DNA of 64,000 nt, from assembly GCA_016195025.1 (NCBI GenBank), contig JACQAL010000021.1, positions 1 through 64,000 of the forward strand, written 5' to 3'. This document shows positions 35,266 to 43,138 of this stretch, piece by piece (the stretch's first letter is position 1; each line of letters opens with the position of its first letter). The translations under genes were made by a program, and so were the position numbers. The notes beneath the pieces are model-generated. The model did no database searches and was not told where the DNA came from. It saw only the letters and a list, made by a program, of their open reading frames with translations. The stretch is from Bacteroidota bacterium (lineage in GTDB: Bacteria > Bacteroidota > Bacteroidia > Palsa-948).

Positions 35266-37191
35266 ATGAATTTATCCTACGACATAGTAGTTGTTGGTGC
35301 AGGCCACGCAGGTTGTGAAGCTGCGGCTTCCGCGGCTAATATGGGCTCTAAGGTTTTGCTCATCACAATGGACATGACCAAAATTGCCCAGATGAGCTGC
35401 AATCCCGCTATGGGAGGAATTGCCAAAGGGCAAATCGTTCGCGAGATAGATGCGCTTGGCGGTTATTCAGGAATTGTTTCTGACCGCTCTGCTATACAAT
35501 TCCGCATGCTGAACAGAAGCAAGGGTCCCGCGATGTGGAGCCCGCGTTCGCAAAATGACCGCGCGCTGTTCACCACCGAGTGGAGAAAAATGCTGGAGCA
35601 ATCTCCCAATGTGGATTTCTGGCAGGACATGGTGAAAGAAATAATTGTTTCGCCCCCACCCCAACCCCTCCCCCAAGGGGGAGGGACAAAGGGAGGGGGC
35701 GTTGTTACGGGCGTCATCACCGGAATGGGAATGAAAATTTCTGCGAAGGCAGTTATACTTACGAACGGAACTTTTCTAAACGGCATTATTCACATAGGAG
35801 AAAAACAATTCGGTGGCGGGCGTGTGGGAGAAAAATCTTCTACCGGAATCACCGAGCAGTTGGTTTCTCTCGGCTTTCAGTCCGGCAGAATGAAAACCGG
35901 AACTCCTCCGCGCGTGGATGGAAGAAGTTTGGATTATTCGAAGATGGAAGTGCAGAGCGGAGATGAGAATCCGAATAAATTTTCTTTCCTCCCGACTGTA
36001 GAAGGAGAAGAAACTATTTACGGGCGCAGAGAGCAAATGCCTTGTCACATCACCTACACAAACTCCGAAGTGCATGATATATTAAAGACGGGTTTCGACA
36101 AATCTCCTATGTATTCTGGAAGGATTCAGGGAATCGGCCCGCGCTATTGCCCGAGCATTGAGGATAAAGTAACACGCTTTGCAGAAAGAGAACGACATCA
36201 AATTTTTGTGGAACCCGAAGGATGGGACACGGTGGAGATTTATGTGAACGGGTTTTCCACTTCGCTTCCCGAAGATGTGCAGATGAAAGCGCTGAAAAAA
36301 ATTCCGGGCTTTGAGAATGTGAAAATGTTCCGTCCCGGCTATGCCATTGAGTACGATTACTTCCCTCCTACTCAATTACATTTAACACTCGAGACAAAAC
36401 AAATTCAGAATTTATATTTCGCAGGACAGATAAACGGAACCACCGGCTATGAAGAAGCCGCTTGCCAGGGATTGATGGCGGGAATAAACGCGCACCTGAA
36501 AATAAAAGAACGCGAACCGTTTGTTCTCACGCGCTCCGAAGCATACATCGGAGTTCTCATAGATGATTTAGTCACGAAAGGAACGGATGAACCCTACCGC
36601 ATGTTCACTTCCCGCGCGGAGTACAGAGTTTTGCTGAGACAGGATAACGCGGATGTTCGCCTCACGCCAAAATCTTTTGAGTTAGGATTAGCAAGCAAAG
36701 AGCGTTACGAACGCGTGAAAGAAAAAAACTTACAAGCGGAACAGATTATGAAGTTCTTCCGCGAAGAAAGTATTTCACCTGAAGAAATAAATCCTTTCCT
36801 CGAAAGTATCGGTTCCTCTCCCCTGTCGCAGAAAGTAAAAATGTTTGGTGTGCTATTGCGCCCCGGAGTTTCTGTGAATGATTTTATCCGCTGTAGTTCA
36901 GCGGTAAAAACATTTGCAGAAAATTTTTATCCGGAATGTTTGGAGCAGGCGGAAATATTAATGAAGTACGAAGGATATATTTCCAAAGAATACGAAATGG
37001 CGGAAAAACTTCAGCGCCTCGAAGAAATAAAACTCCACGATGATTTTGATTACCACCGCCTCACTTCCCTTTCCACCGAAGCACGGGAAAAACTTTCGCG
37101 TGTGCGCCCCAACACCATCGGGCAGGCGTCACGCATTTCGGGTGTTAGCCCTTCGGATGTTTCTATTCTGCTGGTTTATTTGGGGAGGTAA
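35266..37191 (+). CDS. mnmG: tRNA uridine-34 carboxymethylaminomethyl modification enzyme MnmG
   Basis: This 641-residue protein begins with the FAD-binding VVVGAGHAGCEAAASAANMG and keeps MSCNPAMGGIAKGQIVREID, GTFLNGIIHIGEKQFGGGR, RIQGIGPRYCPSIEDKVTRF, FAGQINGTTGYEEAACQGL and TSRAEYRVLLRQDNADVRLT. With MnmE it modifies the wobble uridine of several tRNAs. Unusually, between the strands MVKEIIV and VVTGVITGMGMKI there is a proline/glycine-rich stretch (SPPPQPLPQGGGTKGGG) encoded by a GC-rich palindromic element; it lies in a surface loop region and keeps the frame. The C-terminus (IGQASRISGVSPSDVSILLV) is intact. mnmG is often near the replication origin, consistent with the parS sites close downstream. 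Confidence 0.97.
   Translation: MNLSYDIVVVGAGHAGCEAAASAANMGSKVLLITMDMTKIAQMSCNPAMGGIAKGQIVREIDALGGYSGIVSDRSAIQFRMLNRSKGPAMWSPRSQNDRALFTTEWRKMLEQSPNVDFWQDMVKEIIVSPPPQPLPQGGGTKGGGVVTGVITGMGMKISAKAVILTNGTFLNGIIHIGEKQFGGGRVGEKSSTGITEQLVSLGFQSGRMKTGTPPRVDGRSLDYSKMEVQSGDENPNKFSFLPTVEGEETIYGRREQMPCHITYTNSEVHDILKTGFDKSPMYSGRIQGIGPRYCPSIEDKVTRFAERERHQIFVEPEGWDTVEIYVNGFSTSLPEDVQMKALKKIPGFENVKMFRPGYAIEYDYFPPTQLHLTLETKQIQNLYFAGQINGTTGYEEAACQGLMAGINAHLKIKEREPFVLTRSEAYIGVLIDDLVTKGTDEPYRMFTSRAEYRVLLRQDNADVRLTPKSFELGLASKERYERVKEKNLQAEQIMKFFREESISPEEINPFLESIGSSPLSQKVKMFGVLLRPGVSVNDFIRCSSAVKTFAENFYPECLEQAEILMKYEGYISKEYEMAEKLQRLEEIKLHDDFDYHRLTSLSTEAREKLSRVRPNTIGQASRISGVSPSDVSILLVYLGR
35651..35701. repeat. 51-bp GC-rich palindromic element inserted in frame in mnmG
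   Basis: Around a two-base centre it has perfect arms CCCTCCCCC and GGGGGAGGG, with outer GCCCCC / GGGGGC. Its length is a multiple of three and it encodes a Pro/Gly loop. Its C/G-rich composition contrasts sharply with the gene around it. It is of the same general kind as the two elements in hemH. Confidence 0.85.
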
Positions 37192-37432
37192 TACATATTC
37201 CTTCTCCCCTACTCATTTCCAAAAATCCCTAAGCGGACTTTTTATGTAAAAAAGTTTGAGTTTGGTTGGGGTATGTTTTCTGCTTTCTGAAATCAATGTT
37301 TGCCTTTAAAATTATTCAGAAAATAAAATACTACAGTATATTATAAACAATCATTGTGAATCACATCACAGTTTATGTTATTAATATTAACAATAGTTGT
37401 TTTGAATGATATTGTTTGTATGTTTGCGCGCC
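37192..37432. other. AT-rich intergenic region with promoter and inverted repeats
   Basis: No gene was seen. AACAATAGTTGTT at 37389-37401 is a palindrome with 5-bp arms, and AAACAATCATT near 37346 is repeated inverted as AATGATATTGTTT near 37406. TATGTTTG at 37419-37426 with TTG at 37398-37400 forms a plausible promoter overlapping the palindrome, so the HTH protein downstream could autoregulate. Confidence 0.5.
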
Positions 37433-37433
37433 A

Positions 37434-37475
37434 TGTCCCCCTTTGAGGGGCGCACACGAAGTGGCGGAGGATGTT
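37434..37475 (+). repeat. Palindrome-bearing mobile-looking element that supplies a ribosome binding site
   Basis: The element opens with CCCCCTTTGAGGGG, a short hairpin like those common in Bacteroidota intergenic DNA, and continues GCACACGAAGTGGCGGAGG. The final GGAGG at 37466-37470 is a strong Shine-Dalgarno sequence 5 bp before the ATG at 37476. Confidence 0.6.
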
Positions 37476-37835
37476 ATGCCAGTACTGATAGGACCCATAA
37501 TTAAAAAAGTAATGGAAGAGAAAAAAGTTTCTTCCACTGAACTTGCTTCGCGCTTGGGCGTTCACCCGGGAAGCATAAGCAGGATCTTTAATTACCGTCA
37601 CATGCATTCTTCCCTGCTGCAGAAGTTATCCCAGGCATTAGGACATGATTTCTTTAAGTATTTTACACAAGATATACGCGTGGAGCGTCCTGAATCAGAA
37701 AAGCAATTGGATGAAATACGCAGGGAACTGGAGCAATTGCGCAAAGAGAATGGTTACTTAAAACAGATAAACGAACTATTAACAAACAAACAAAGCGGAA
37801 CCAAAGCGCCAGAGGATACTTCTCATGAGGGATAA
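37476..37835 (+). CDS. Small XRE-type helix-turn-helix protein with coiled-coil tail
   Basis: From ATG 37476 the protein has 119 residues. Residues 5-65 are a Cro/C1-type HTH (VSSTELASRLGVHPGSISRI) ending HDFFKYFTQ; residues 68-110 are a predicted coiled coil (EKQLDEIRRELEQLRKENGY). The composition suggests a dimeric DNA-binding regulator. An unusually good GGAGG ribosome binding site precedes it. The frame remains open to 37416, but that part is encoded by the palindromic element. It lies between mnmG and the first parS-like site. Its targets are unknown. Confidence 0.82.
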   Translation: MPVLIGPIIKKVMEEKKVSSTELASRLGVHPGSISRIFNYRHMHSSLLQKLSQALGHDFFKYFTQDIRVERPESEKQLDEIRRELEQLRKENGYLKQINELLTNKQSGTKAPEDTSHEG

Positions 37836-37843
37836 ACCATAAT

Positions 37844-37859
37844 AGTTCCACGTGAAACA
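37844..37859. promoter_or_regulatory. parS-like site 1 (ParB binding)
   Basis: AGTTCCACGTGAAACA matches the Bacillus-type parS TGTTCCACGTGAAACA at 15 of 16 positions. It lies 10 bp before the methyltransferase start. Confidence 0.8.
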
Positions 37860-37868
37860 AAAAAGAAT

Positions 37869-38765
37869 ATGGAGGAATTAAATAATTGCCCAATCTGTTC
37901 AGGAAATAAGTTCAAGCCCTTTCTTTCCTGCAAGGACTACACTGTTTCACGTGAAACGTTTCATATCGTTCAATGCGAGGCGTGCGGATTTCGCTTTACA
38001 AATCCCCGTCCTGATGAAAAGGAAATAGGGAAGTATTACGAGTCGGAAGAATATATTTCTCATTCTGGAACGAGCAGGGGAGTAATGAATAAAATTTACG
38101 GGATGGTTCGCAATTATACAATAAGAGAGAAAGTAAAGCTGATTAATAAACAACTCCGAACTCCGAACTTCCAACTCCGAACTGTGCTTGATATAGGCTG
38201 TGGCACAGGGGACTTTCTGAATGCCTGCAAACAAAATGGATGGAACGTAATAGGCATTGAGCCCTCAGGTGTTGCCAGGAAGCACGCAAAGGAAAATTTC
38301 GGAATAGAGCCGCTGGCTCCGGAAAAACTATTTGAGATAAGTGAAAAGAAGTTTAACGTAATTACTTTATGGCATGTCCTGGAGCATGTGCACCAACTCC
38401 ACAAAACAATTGAGCAGATAAATAAAATACTCATTGATAGCGGCACATTGATTATTGCGGTTCCGAATTGCAATTCTTTTGATGCAAAGAAATATGGCGA
38501 GCATTGGGCCGGGTATGATGTGCCCAGGCATATTTATCATTTCACAAAAAAAGATATTGAAAAGCTATTTTTACGATTTGGCTTTGGGTTAAAAGAAGTG
38601 CTTCCGATGAAATTTGATTCGTACTATGTTTCATTGCTGAGCGAGAAATATAAAACAGGAAGTTCAAATCTTGTTGCGGGGTTTTTCAGCGGCCTGAAAT
38701 CTAATTTAAATGCAGGAGGAGAGAATGGATATTCAAGCCAAATCTATATCCTAAGAAATAAATAA
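37869..38765 (+). CDS. Class I SAM-dependent methyltransferase with N-terminal zinc ribbon
   Basis: This 298-residue protein starts with a zinc-ribbon-like region (NCPICSG at 5-11 and VQCEACGFRFTNPRP at about 35-48), then a helical linker, then a Methyltransf_23-type domain: VLDIGCGTGDFLNACKQNG is motif I, FNVITLWHVLEHVHQLHKTI is the acidic/catalytic helix and GTLIIAVPNCNSFDAKKYG follows. Such proteins methylate sugars, lipids or other small molecules in cell-surface synthesis; the substrate is unknown. A parS-like sequence lies inside the gene at 37943-37958, encoding TVSRETF. Confidence 0.88.
   Translation: MEELNNCPICSGNKFKPFLSCKDYTVSRETFHIVQCEACGFRFTNPRPDEKEIGKYYESEEYISHSGTSRGVMNKIYGMVRNYTIREKVKLINKQLRTPNFQLRTVLDIGCGTGDFLNACKQNGWNVIGIEPSGVARKHAKENFGIEPLAPEKLFEISEKKFNVITLWHVLEHVHQLHKTIEQINKILIDSGTLIIAVPNCNSFDAKKYGEHWAGYDVPRHIYHFTKKDIEKLFLRFGFGLKEVLPMKFDSYYVSLLSEKYKTGSSNLVAGFFSGLKSNLNAGGENGYSSQIYILRNK
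37943..37958. promoter_or_regulatory. parS-like site 2 (ParB binding), inside a coding region
   Basis: TGTTTCACGTGAAACG matches the parS consensus TGTTTCACGTGAAACA at 15 of 16 positions. It is 99 bp from site 1. Confidence 0.85.
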
Positions 38766-38787
38766 ACTATTTGAATTCAATTATTTA

Positions 38788-39459
38788 ATGACACTATTGC
38801 AAAACATAATCCCGAGTAATTATCATTTCCAGCCGAGTTGGGTGATGGTAATTATTGTTTTGTCGGTGATGATAATCGGTTATTTGTTTTCTGCATTTAA
38901 TTCAAGATTTGTTGCAGTAGTAAAAGCATTTTTCACTGCGCGTTTTGCGGAACAACTTTCCCGAGAGGAACATTCTCTTTCACATCCTTCATCAGTTTTT
39001 TTATCGCTAAACTTTTTAATGACGAGTTCTCTTTTTATTCTTCTCGCAATTTATTCGTTCGATAATTCTTTTATTCCATTTTCTTTTCCATACTACCTCC
39101 TCGTTTTCGGCATCGTGCTTGCAATTTATTTTATCAAAATCATCACGCTGAAAATTTTGGGTTTCATCTTCGACAAAACGCATGTGGTGAACGAATATAT
39201 TTTCATCACATATCTCGTAAACCAGGTTGTGGGAATTGCATTTATTCCGGTAATAATTTTTGTGGCGTACGGACAACCTTCATTTGTAAATGTATTTGTT
39301 TACATAGGTATTTCGCTCTTCGCATTGGAATTTTTAATCAGAGTAGGGAAGGGGGCATTCGCGGTTTTGTCGAGCGGGGAAGTGACGCTGTTTTATTTAT
39401 TATTATATCTTTGCACCCTTGAAATTTTGCCCTTGCTTTTAGGGTGGAAGTTGATTTAA
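38788..39459 (+). CDS. DUF4271-family membrane protein
   Basis: This 223-residue protein has about six hydrophobic segments (WVMVIIVLSVMIIGYLF, SLFILLAIYSFDN, YYLLVFGIVLAIYFIKIITL, GIAFIPVIIFVAYG). Its size and topology fit DUF4271, a Bacteroidota membrane family that is repeatedly found directly upstream of hemD, as here. Function is unknown. hemD starts 33 bp after its stop. The preceding methyltransferase gene ends 22 bp upstream. Confidence 0.78.
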   Translation: MTLLQNIIPSNYHFQPSWVMVIIVLSVMIIGYLFSAFNSRFVAVVKAFFTARFAEQLSREEHSLSHPSSVFLSLNFLMTSSLFILLAIYSFDNSFIPFSFPYYLLVFGIVLAIYFIKIITLKILGFIFDKTHVVNEYIFITYLVNQVVGIAFIPVIIFVAYGQPSFVNVFVYIGISLFALEFLIRVGKGAFAVLSSGEVTLFYLLLYLCTLEILPLLLGWKLI

Positions 39460-39491
39460 CGGCTGACGTAGTTCAAACGAATAACATCGAA

Positions 39492-40241
39492 ATGAAAATT
39501 AAATCCCTCCTTGTTACTCAGCCCAAACCCGAAACCGAAAAATCTCCCTACCTCGAACTTGCCAAGCGCTATAATCTGAAGATTGATTTCGTTCCCTTCT
39601 TTCACATGGAAGGAGTTTCGGCAAAGCAATTCAGGCAAGAGCGAATCAATCTTGCAGAATTTACCGCGGTGATTTTTACCAGCCGTCACAGCATTGACCA
39701 TTATTTCCGCCTCTGTCAGGAAATGCGCTTTGAAGTTCCCGAAGACATGAAATATTTCTGCACTTCGGAAGCGGTGGCATTTTATATTCAGAAGCACACG
39801 CAGTTCCGCAAGCGAAAAGTTTTTTATGGACAGCACAGCATTCAGGATTTGTCGCCCATCCTCCGCAAACACAGAGATGAAAAATATCTTTTGCCTCATT
39901 CCAACACGCATAACAAGGAAATTGATGAACTCCTCGAAAAGGAAAAAATAAATTATACGAAAGCGCTTTTCTACCGCTCTGTTCCATCGGATTTATCTCA
40001 CATAAAAAAACTGGAATACGATGCGCTTGTGTTCTTCAGTCCTGCCGATGTGAAATCGCTTCGCAAGAACTTCCCGAAATTCCGCCAACGCGAAACTAAA
40101 ATAGCCGCTTTCGGTACGGCTACCGCAAAAGCAGTAGAAGGCGCAGGATTTCATCTCGATATTCAAGCCCCTACGCCACAGGCGCCATCTATGACGGGAG
40201 CATTGGAGAATTATATAACCGGCAAAAACGGAAAGAAATAA
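39492..40241 (+). CDS. hemD: Uroporphyrinogen-III synthase
   Basis: From ATG 39492 the protein has 249 residues. The two-domain HemD pattern is visible: LLVTQPKPETEKSPYLELAK, AEFTAVIFTSRHSIDHYFRL, KYFCTSEAVAFYIQKHTQF, YDALVFFSPADVKSLRKNFP and AAFGTATAKAVEGAGFHLD. It closes hydroxymethylbilane to uroporphyrinogen III in tetrapyrrole synthesis. The enzyme is poorly conserved, so the call also uses the DUF4271 neighbour, which is usual in the phylum. An upstream in-frame start at 39444 would overlap the DUF4271 gene. Ferrochelatase hemH is 11 kb away in this window. Confidence 0.88.
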   Translation: MKIKSLLVTQPKPETEKSPYLELAKRYNLKIDFVPFFHMEGVSAKQFRQERINLAEFTAVIFTSRHSIDHYFRLCQEMRFEVPEDMKYFCTSEAVAFYIQKHTQFRKRKVFYGQHSIQDLSPILRKHRDEKYLLPHSNTHNKEIDELLEKEKINYTKALFYRSVPSDLSHIKKLEYDALVFFSPADVKSLRKNFPKFRQRETKIAAFGTATAKAVEGAGFHLDIQAPTPQAPSMTGALENYITGKNGKK

Positions 40242-40303
40242 TCATTTCGCGCTGTAACTAATTCTCCGTAAATTCGTCCTACTCACAAAGGCAGAATCTC
40301 TAC

Positions 40304-40792
40304 ATGACCGTTAATGAATTTAACCAGTGCGTTGACCTGCATGCAGACAACCTTTACCGTTTTATTCTGAAGAACGTAAAGGACAAGGACAAAGCGAAAG
40401 ATGTGGTGCAGGATACGTACGAAAAACTCTGGCTGAAAGTATCGGATGTGCCGTCAACCAACGCCAAGTCATACATGTTCACTACGGCATACCGCACGAT
40501 GATAGATATGTTTCGCAGAGACAAGAAGCAAGCCAACATGGACGAAGCAGACATGCAAGAAATGAAATATCATACCAAGCAATACACGGATTTGAAAAAG
40601 GTGTTGAATGACGCGGTGGAACTTCTTCCGCCCATTCAGAAAATGGTGGTGATGCTGAGAGATTACGAAGGATATTCTTACGAAGAGATTGGAGAAATAG
40701 CAGGGCTTACCGAATCGCAGGTGAAGGTTTATATTTTCAGAGCGAGGGCATTTTTGAAAAATCATATCGGTAAAATAGAAAACGTACTGTGA
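40304..40792 (+). CDS. ECF RNA polymerase sigma factor
   Basis: This 162-residue protein has sigma region 2 (LYRFILKNVKDKDKAKDVVQ, AKSYMFTTAYRTMIDMFRRD) and region 4 (LLPPIQKMVVMLRDYEGYSY, EIGEIAGLTESQVKVYIFRA). It lacks regions 1 and 3, as in ECF sigma factors. The stop overlaps the GTG start of the anti-sigma-like gene (GTGA), so the two are co-translated. It is likely activated by release from that membrane protein on an envelope signal, and the small barrel gene downstream is a probable target. Confidence 0.95.
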   Translation: MTVNEFNQCVDLHADNLYRFILKNVKDKDKAKDVVQDTYEKLWLKVSDVPSTNAKSYMFTTAYRTMIDMFRRDKKQANMDEADMQEMKYHTKQYTDLKKVLNDAVELLPPIQKMVVMLRDYEGYSYEEIGEIAGLTESQVKVYIFRARAFLKNHIGKIENVL

Positions 40793-42147
40793 TTATCGAC
40801 AGACATAATTGTGAAGCATTCTTCCTCGATTACCACGAAGGAAATTTATCGCCTGTGCAGGCAGGGGAAGTGCTTTTGTTCCTCGAAGAGAACCCGGATT
40901 TGAAAAATCTGTTTGAAGAATACGAAAACATTTCTCTTGAGCAGGAAAAGATTTTCTTCCCCGGAAAAGATATGATGAAAAAAAAATACTCGGCTGAGGG
41001 AATAGAGTCTTTGCTTTCTTCAGAAATCAATTCCGATAACTGTGAGCAATTTTTCATTGCGTATGTGGAAGGACAACTATCCAGCGAAAGAATTTCAAAA
41101 TTAAATTCATTCCTTGCAAACAACCCAGGCCAGAAAAAAGAATTTGAATTATTCAAACTGTCAAAACTATCTGGAGATAAAGTTTCTTTTGAGGGGAAAG
41201 AATCGCTGAAGAAATCTCTTATCACAAAAGAGAATTGTGAAGAATATTTTATCCGTTCCGCAGAAAAAGATTTGAATAGAGTAGAGGAGGAGCAGTTGAA
41301 ATCATTCCTGCAGAAAAACCCTGAATACAAAAAAGAGTTTGAACTCTTTTCGAAAACAATTCTTCCTGCAGAAATAATTTCTTTCGAGAATAAATTTTCT
41401 TTGAAGAAAAAAGAAAGGAAACCAGTTTTTGTTTCCATTTTCTCGCAACGACAAACTTACTATGCTGCCGCAGCAGCAATATTATTGCTCATCGGATTAT
41501 TTTTCATCCTCAAAAATAACGGAACAGAAAAGCAGCTATTTGCGGATAAAAATAAACCGGTAAAAAAAACGGAGAATGTTATGCTTCCTGAAAAAGAATC
41601 AAATACCAACAAAGAAAATTCAGTTCAGAAAAATAAAATACGGAACGATAAACAACCGAACATTCAAACAACTGAACATTCGAATGTGAAATCCCCAAAA
41701 CCAGCAATCATTGAAGAGAAGAAACAACTTCAGCCTATAATTTTTGAGGACGAAGAAAAACTTATTGCGGAAAAAGAAAATGAAAAACCAAAAATGATGG
41801 AGCAGGAATTAATTGTTGAGAAGAAACAGGAAGAGAAAAAAGAAGATGCAATAAATCCAACACAGGAAACGGCTTCTGCAAATACAGGTAAAACAAATGA
41901 GGATTACCAAACTGTCGGTTCTTTCACAAGAAAAAAAGTAAGGCAGGTTCTTGGAATAAAAAAATCTGTTGAATGTGCCGATGATAAAATCACCGTATGG
42001 GATGTTGCCATGGCCGCAAAAGCAAAAGTGCAGGATATAATCGGAACAAAAGCAGTAGATGTAGAAAAAGTATGTGACGGCAAGGGAGATTCAGAATATG
42101 TTTTTACTGCCGGAAGCTTTTCCCTCAGCCGAAACTCAGGCAAATAA
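40789..42147 (+). CDS. Probable membrane anti-sigma factor with a triplicated N-terminal domain
   Basis: This 452-residue protein starts at GTG 40789. Three similar units of about 60-70 residues fill the first 205 positions: NCEAFFLDYHEGNLSPVQAG, NCEQFFIAYVEGQLSSERIS and NCEEYFIRSAEKDLNRVEEE, each followed by FLxxNPxxKxxFELF. A single membrane helix (YYAAAAAILLLIGLFFIL) lies near 225-245. The outer part is a lysine/glutamate-rich stalk and a short C-terminal domain ending SEYVFTAGSFSLSRN. The unit resembles the N-terminal helical domain of anti-sigma factors with a NC pair in place of a zinc motif. Role is inferred from co-translation with the sigma factor. The triplication is unusual. Confidence 0.72.
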   Translation: MIIDRHNCEAFFLDYHEGNLSPVQAGEVLLFLEENPDLKNLFEEYENISLEQEKIFFPGKDMMKKKYSAEGIESLLSSEINSDNCEQFFIAYVEGQLSSERISKLNSFLANNPGQKKEFELFKLSKLSGDKVSFEGKESLKKSLITKENCEEYFIRSAEKDLNRVEEEQLKSFLQKNPEYKKEFELFSKTILPAEIISFENKFSLKKKERKPVFVSIFSQRQTYYAAAAAILLLIGLFFILKNNGTEKQLFADKNKPVKKTENVMLPEKESNTNKENSVQKNKIRNDKQPNIQTTEHSNVKSPKPAIIEEKKQLQPIIFEDEEKLIAEKENEKPKMMEQELIVEKKQEEKKEDAINPTQETASANTGKTNEDYQTVGSFTRKKVRQVLGIKKSVECADDKITVWDVAMAAKAKVQDIIGTKAVDVEKVCDGKGDSEYVFTAGSFSLSRNSGK

Positions 42148-42223
42148 AAAATTTACTGTAACATTCTAAAACAAACAATCGTCATACTCTCAAACAAACA
42201 AACGAATAACAAATAAAAATAAA

Positions 42224-43060
42224 ATGAAAAAGATTTTTTTACTCGCAATCATCGTTTTGATATCCGCAAACCTCTTTGCACAAGAGAGCAAAAGCAAAGA
42301 CGATGATACTCTTAAAATAAAATGGAAAAATTCCCGCATCTGGATTTTTGATGCTGAAACCAAAAAAGATACAATAAAAAAAGAGAAAAAGAAAAAACAG
42401 GATTTCACCCATTGGGGCGGATTTGATTTTGGAGTTTGCATGCTCTCTACAGCAAAAAATCAATTCAACATCCCGGAAGAAAATGATACAACTAAAATGA
42501 ATTATTTTCTCAACCTTAATTACAGCAAGTCCTTTTTCTTTTCTTTGAATCTTCTTGAAAAAAACATCCGGCTTTACAAAAATTATGTGAATGTTGTAAC
42601 AGGGCTCGGCTTTGAATGGAACAGCTATAACTTCAAAAATAAAATTACGCTTCCGCCAAACGCTTCTTATATCAGCGCATCAAACGTAACTATTGCGCCC
42701 GACAGCATTACTTTTAAAAAGAACAAACTCAAAGTAGCTTATCTGAAAGCACCGCTGCTTCTGGAATTTAATACCAATACAAATCATGCTGAGAAATCTT
42801 TTCATATAGCCGGTGGAGTTGAACTTGCTTATAAAATCGGTTCGCGCACAAAACAAGTTTATGAAATGCACGACAATGAATATAAAATCAAACGCAAGGA
42901 GGATTTCAATCTTGCGCCTTTAAAATACAGCGCGGTAGTTCGCGCAGGATACGGAAATTATTTTACTTTGTTTGTCAATTATTCCATTTCGCAGTTGTTT
43001 GAAAAAGAAAAAGGACCGGAAGTGTTTCCAATTACCGCAGGAATTTCTTTCACACTTTAA
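42224..43060 (+). CDS. PorT-like outer-membrane beta-barrel protein of the sigma-factor operon
   Basis: This 278-residue protein has a signal peptide (IFLLAIIVLISANLFAQE), a charged lysine-rich linker (TIKKEKKKKQDF), then barrel strands: GGFDFGVCMLST, YFLNLNYSKSFFFSLNLLEK, VVTGLGFEWNSYNFKN, VAYLKAPLLLEFNTN and the C-terminal VFPITAGISFTL. The LKAPLLLEF strand is diagnostic of the PorT-like family. It follows the anti-sigma gene by 76 bp and ends at a strong terminator, so it is the last gene of the sigma operon. Confidence 0.8.
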   Translation: MKKIFLLAIIVLISANLFAQESKSKDDDTLKIKWKNSRIWIFDAETKKDTIKKEKKKKQDFTHWGGFDFGVCMLSTAKNQFNIPEENDTTKMNYFLNLNYSKSFFFSLNLLEKNIRLYKNYVNVVTGLGFEWNSYNFKNKITLPPNASYISASNVTIAPDSITFKKNKLKVAYLKAPLLLEFNTNTNHAEKSFHIAGGVELAYKIGSRTKQVYEMHDNEYKIKRKEDFNLAPLKYSAVVRAGYGNYFTLFVNYSISQLFEKEKGPEVFPITAGISFTL

Positions 43061-43077
43061 TCCTCCGCTATAACAGA

Positions 43078-43112
43078 ATCCCGCTTCCGGATTTTCGGAG
43101 CGGGATTTTTTC
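43078..43112 (+). terminator. Rho-independent terminator
   Basis: CCCGCTtCCGG pairs with CCGaAGCGGG (read as CGGAGCGGG on the strand) around ATTTT, followed by a T-rich tract. The promoter of the next gene starts four bases later. Confidence 0.9.
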
Positions 43113-43115
43113 TTG

Positions 43116-43123
43116 TACTTTTG
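43116..43123 (+). promoter_or_regulatory. Promoter -7 box TACTTTTG of the first protease gene
   Basis: Exact TAnnTTTG match, 15 bp before the ATG at 43139, packed against the preceding terminator. Confidence 0.7.
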
Positions 43124-43138
43124 CGGAGCAAAATTTTT

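Noticed and set aside
37250-37430. Replication origin with DnaA boxes
   Set aside because: The stretch is AT-rich and near parS, but no TTATCCACA-type boxes were found; an origin cannot be claimed here.
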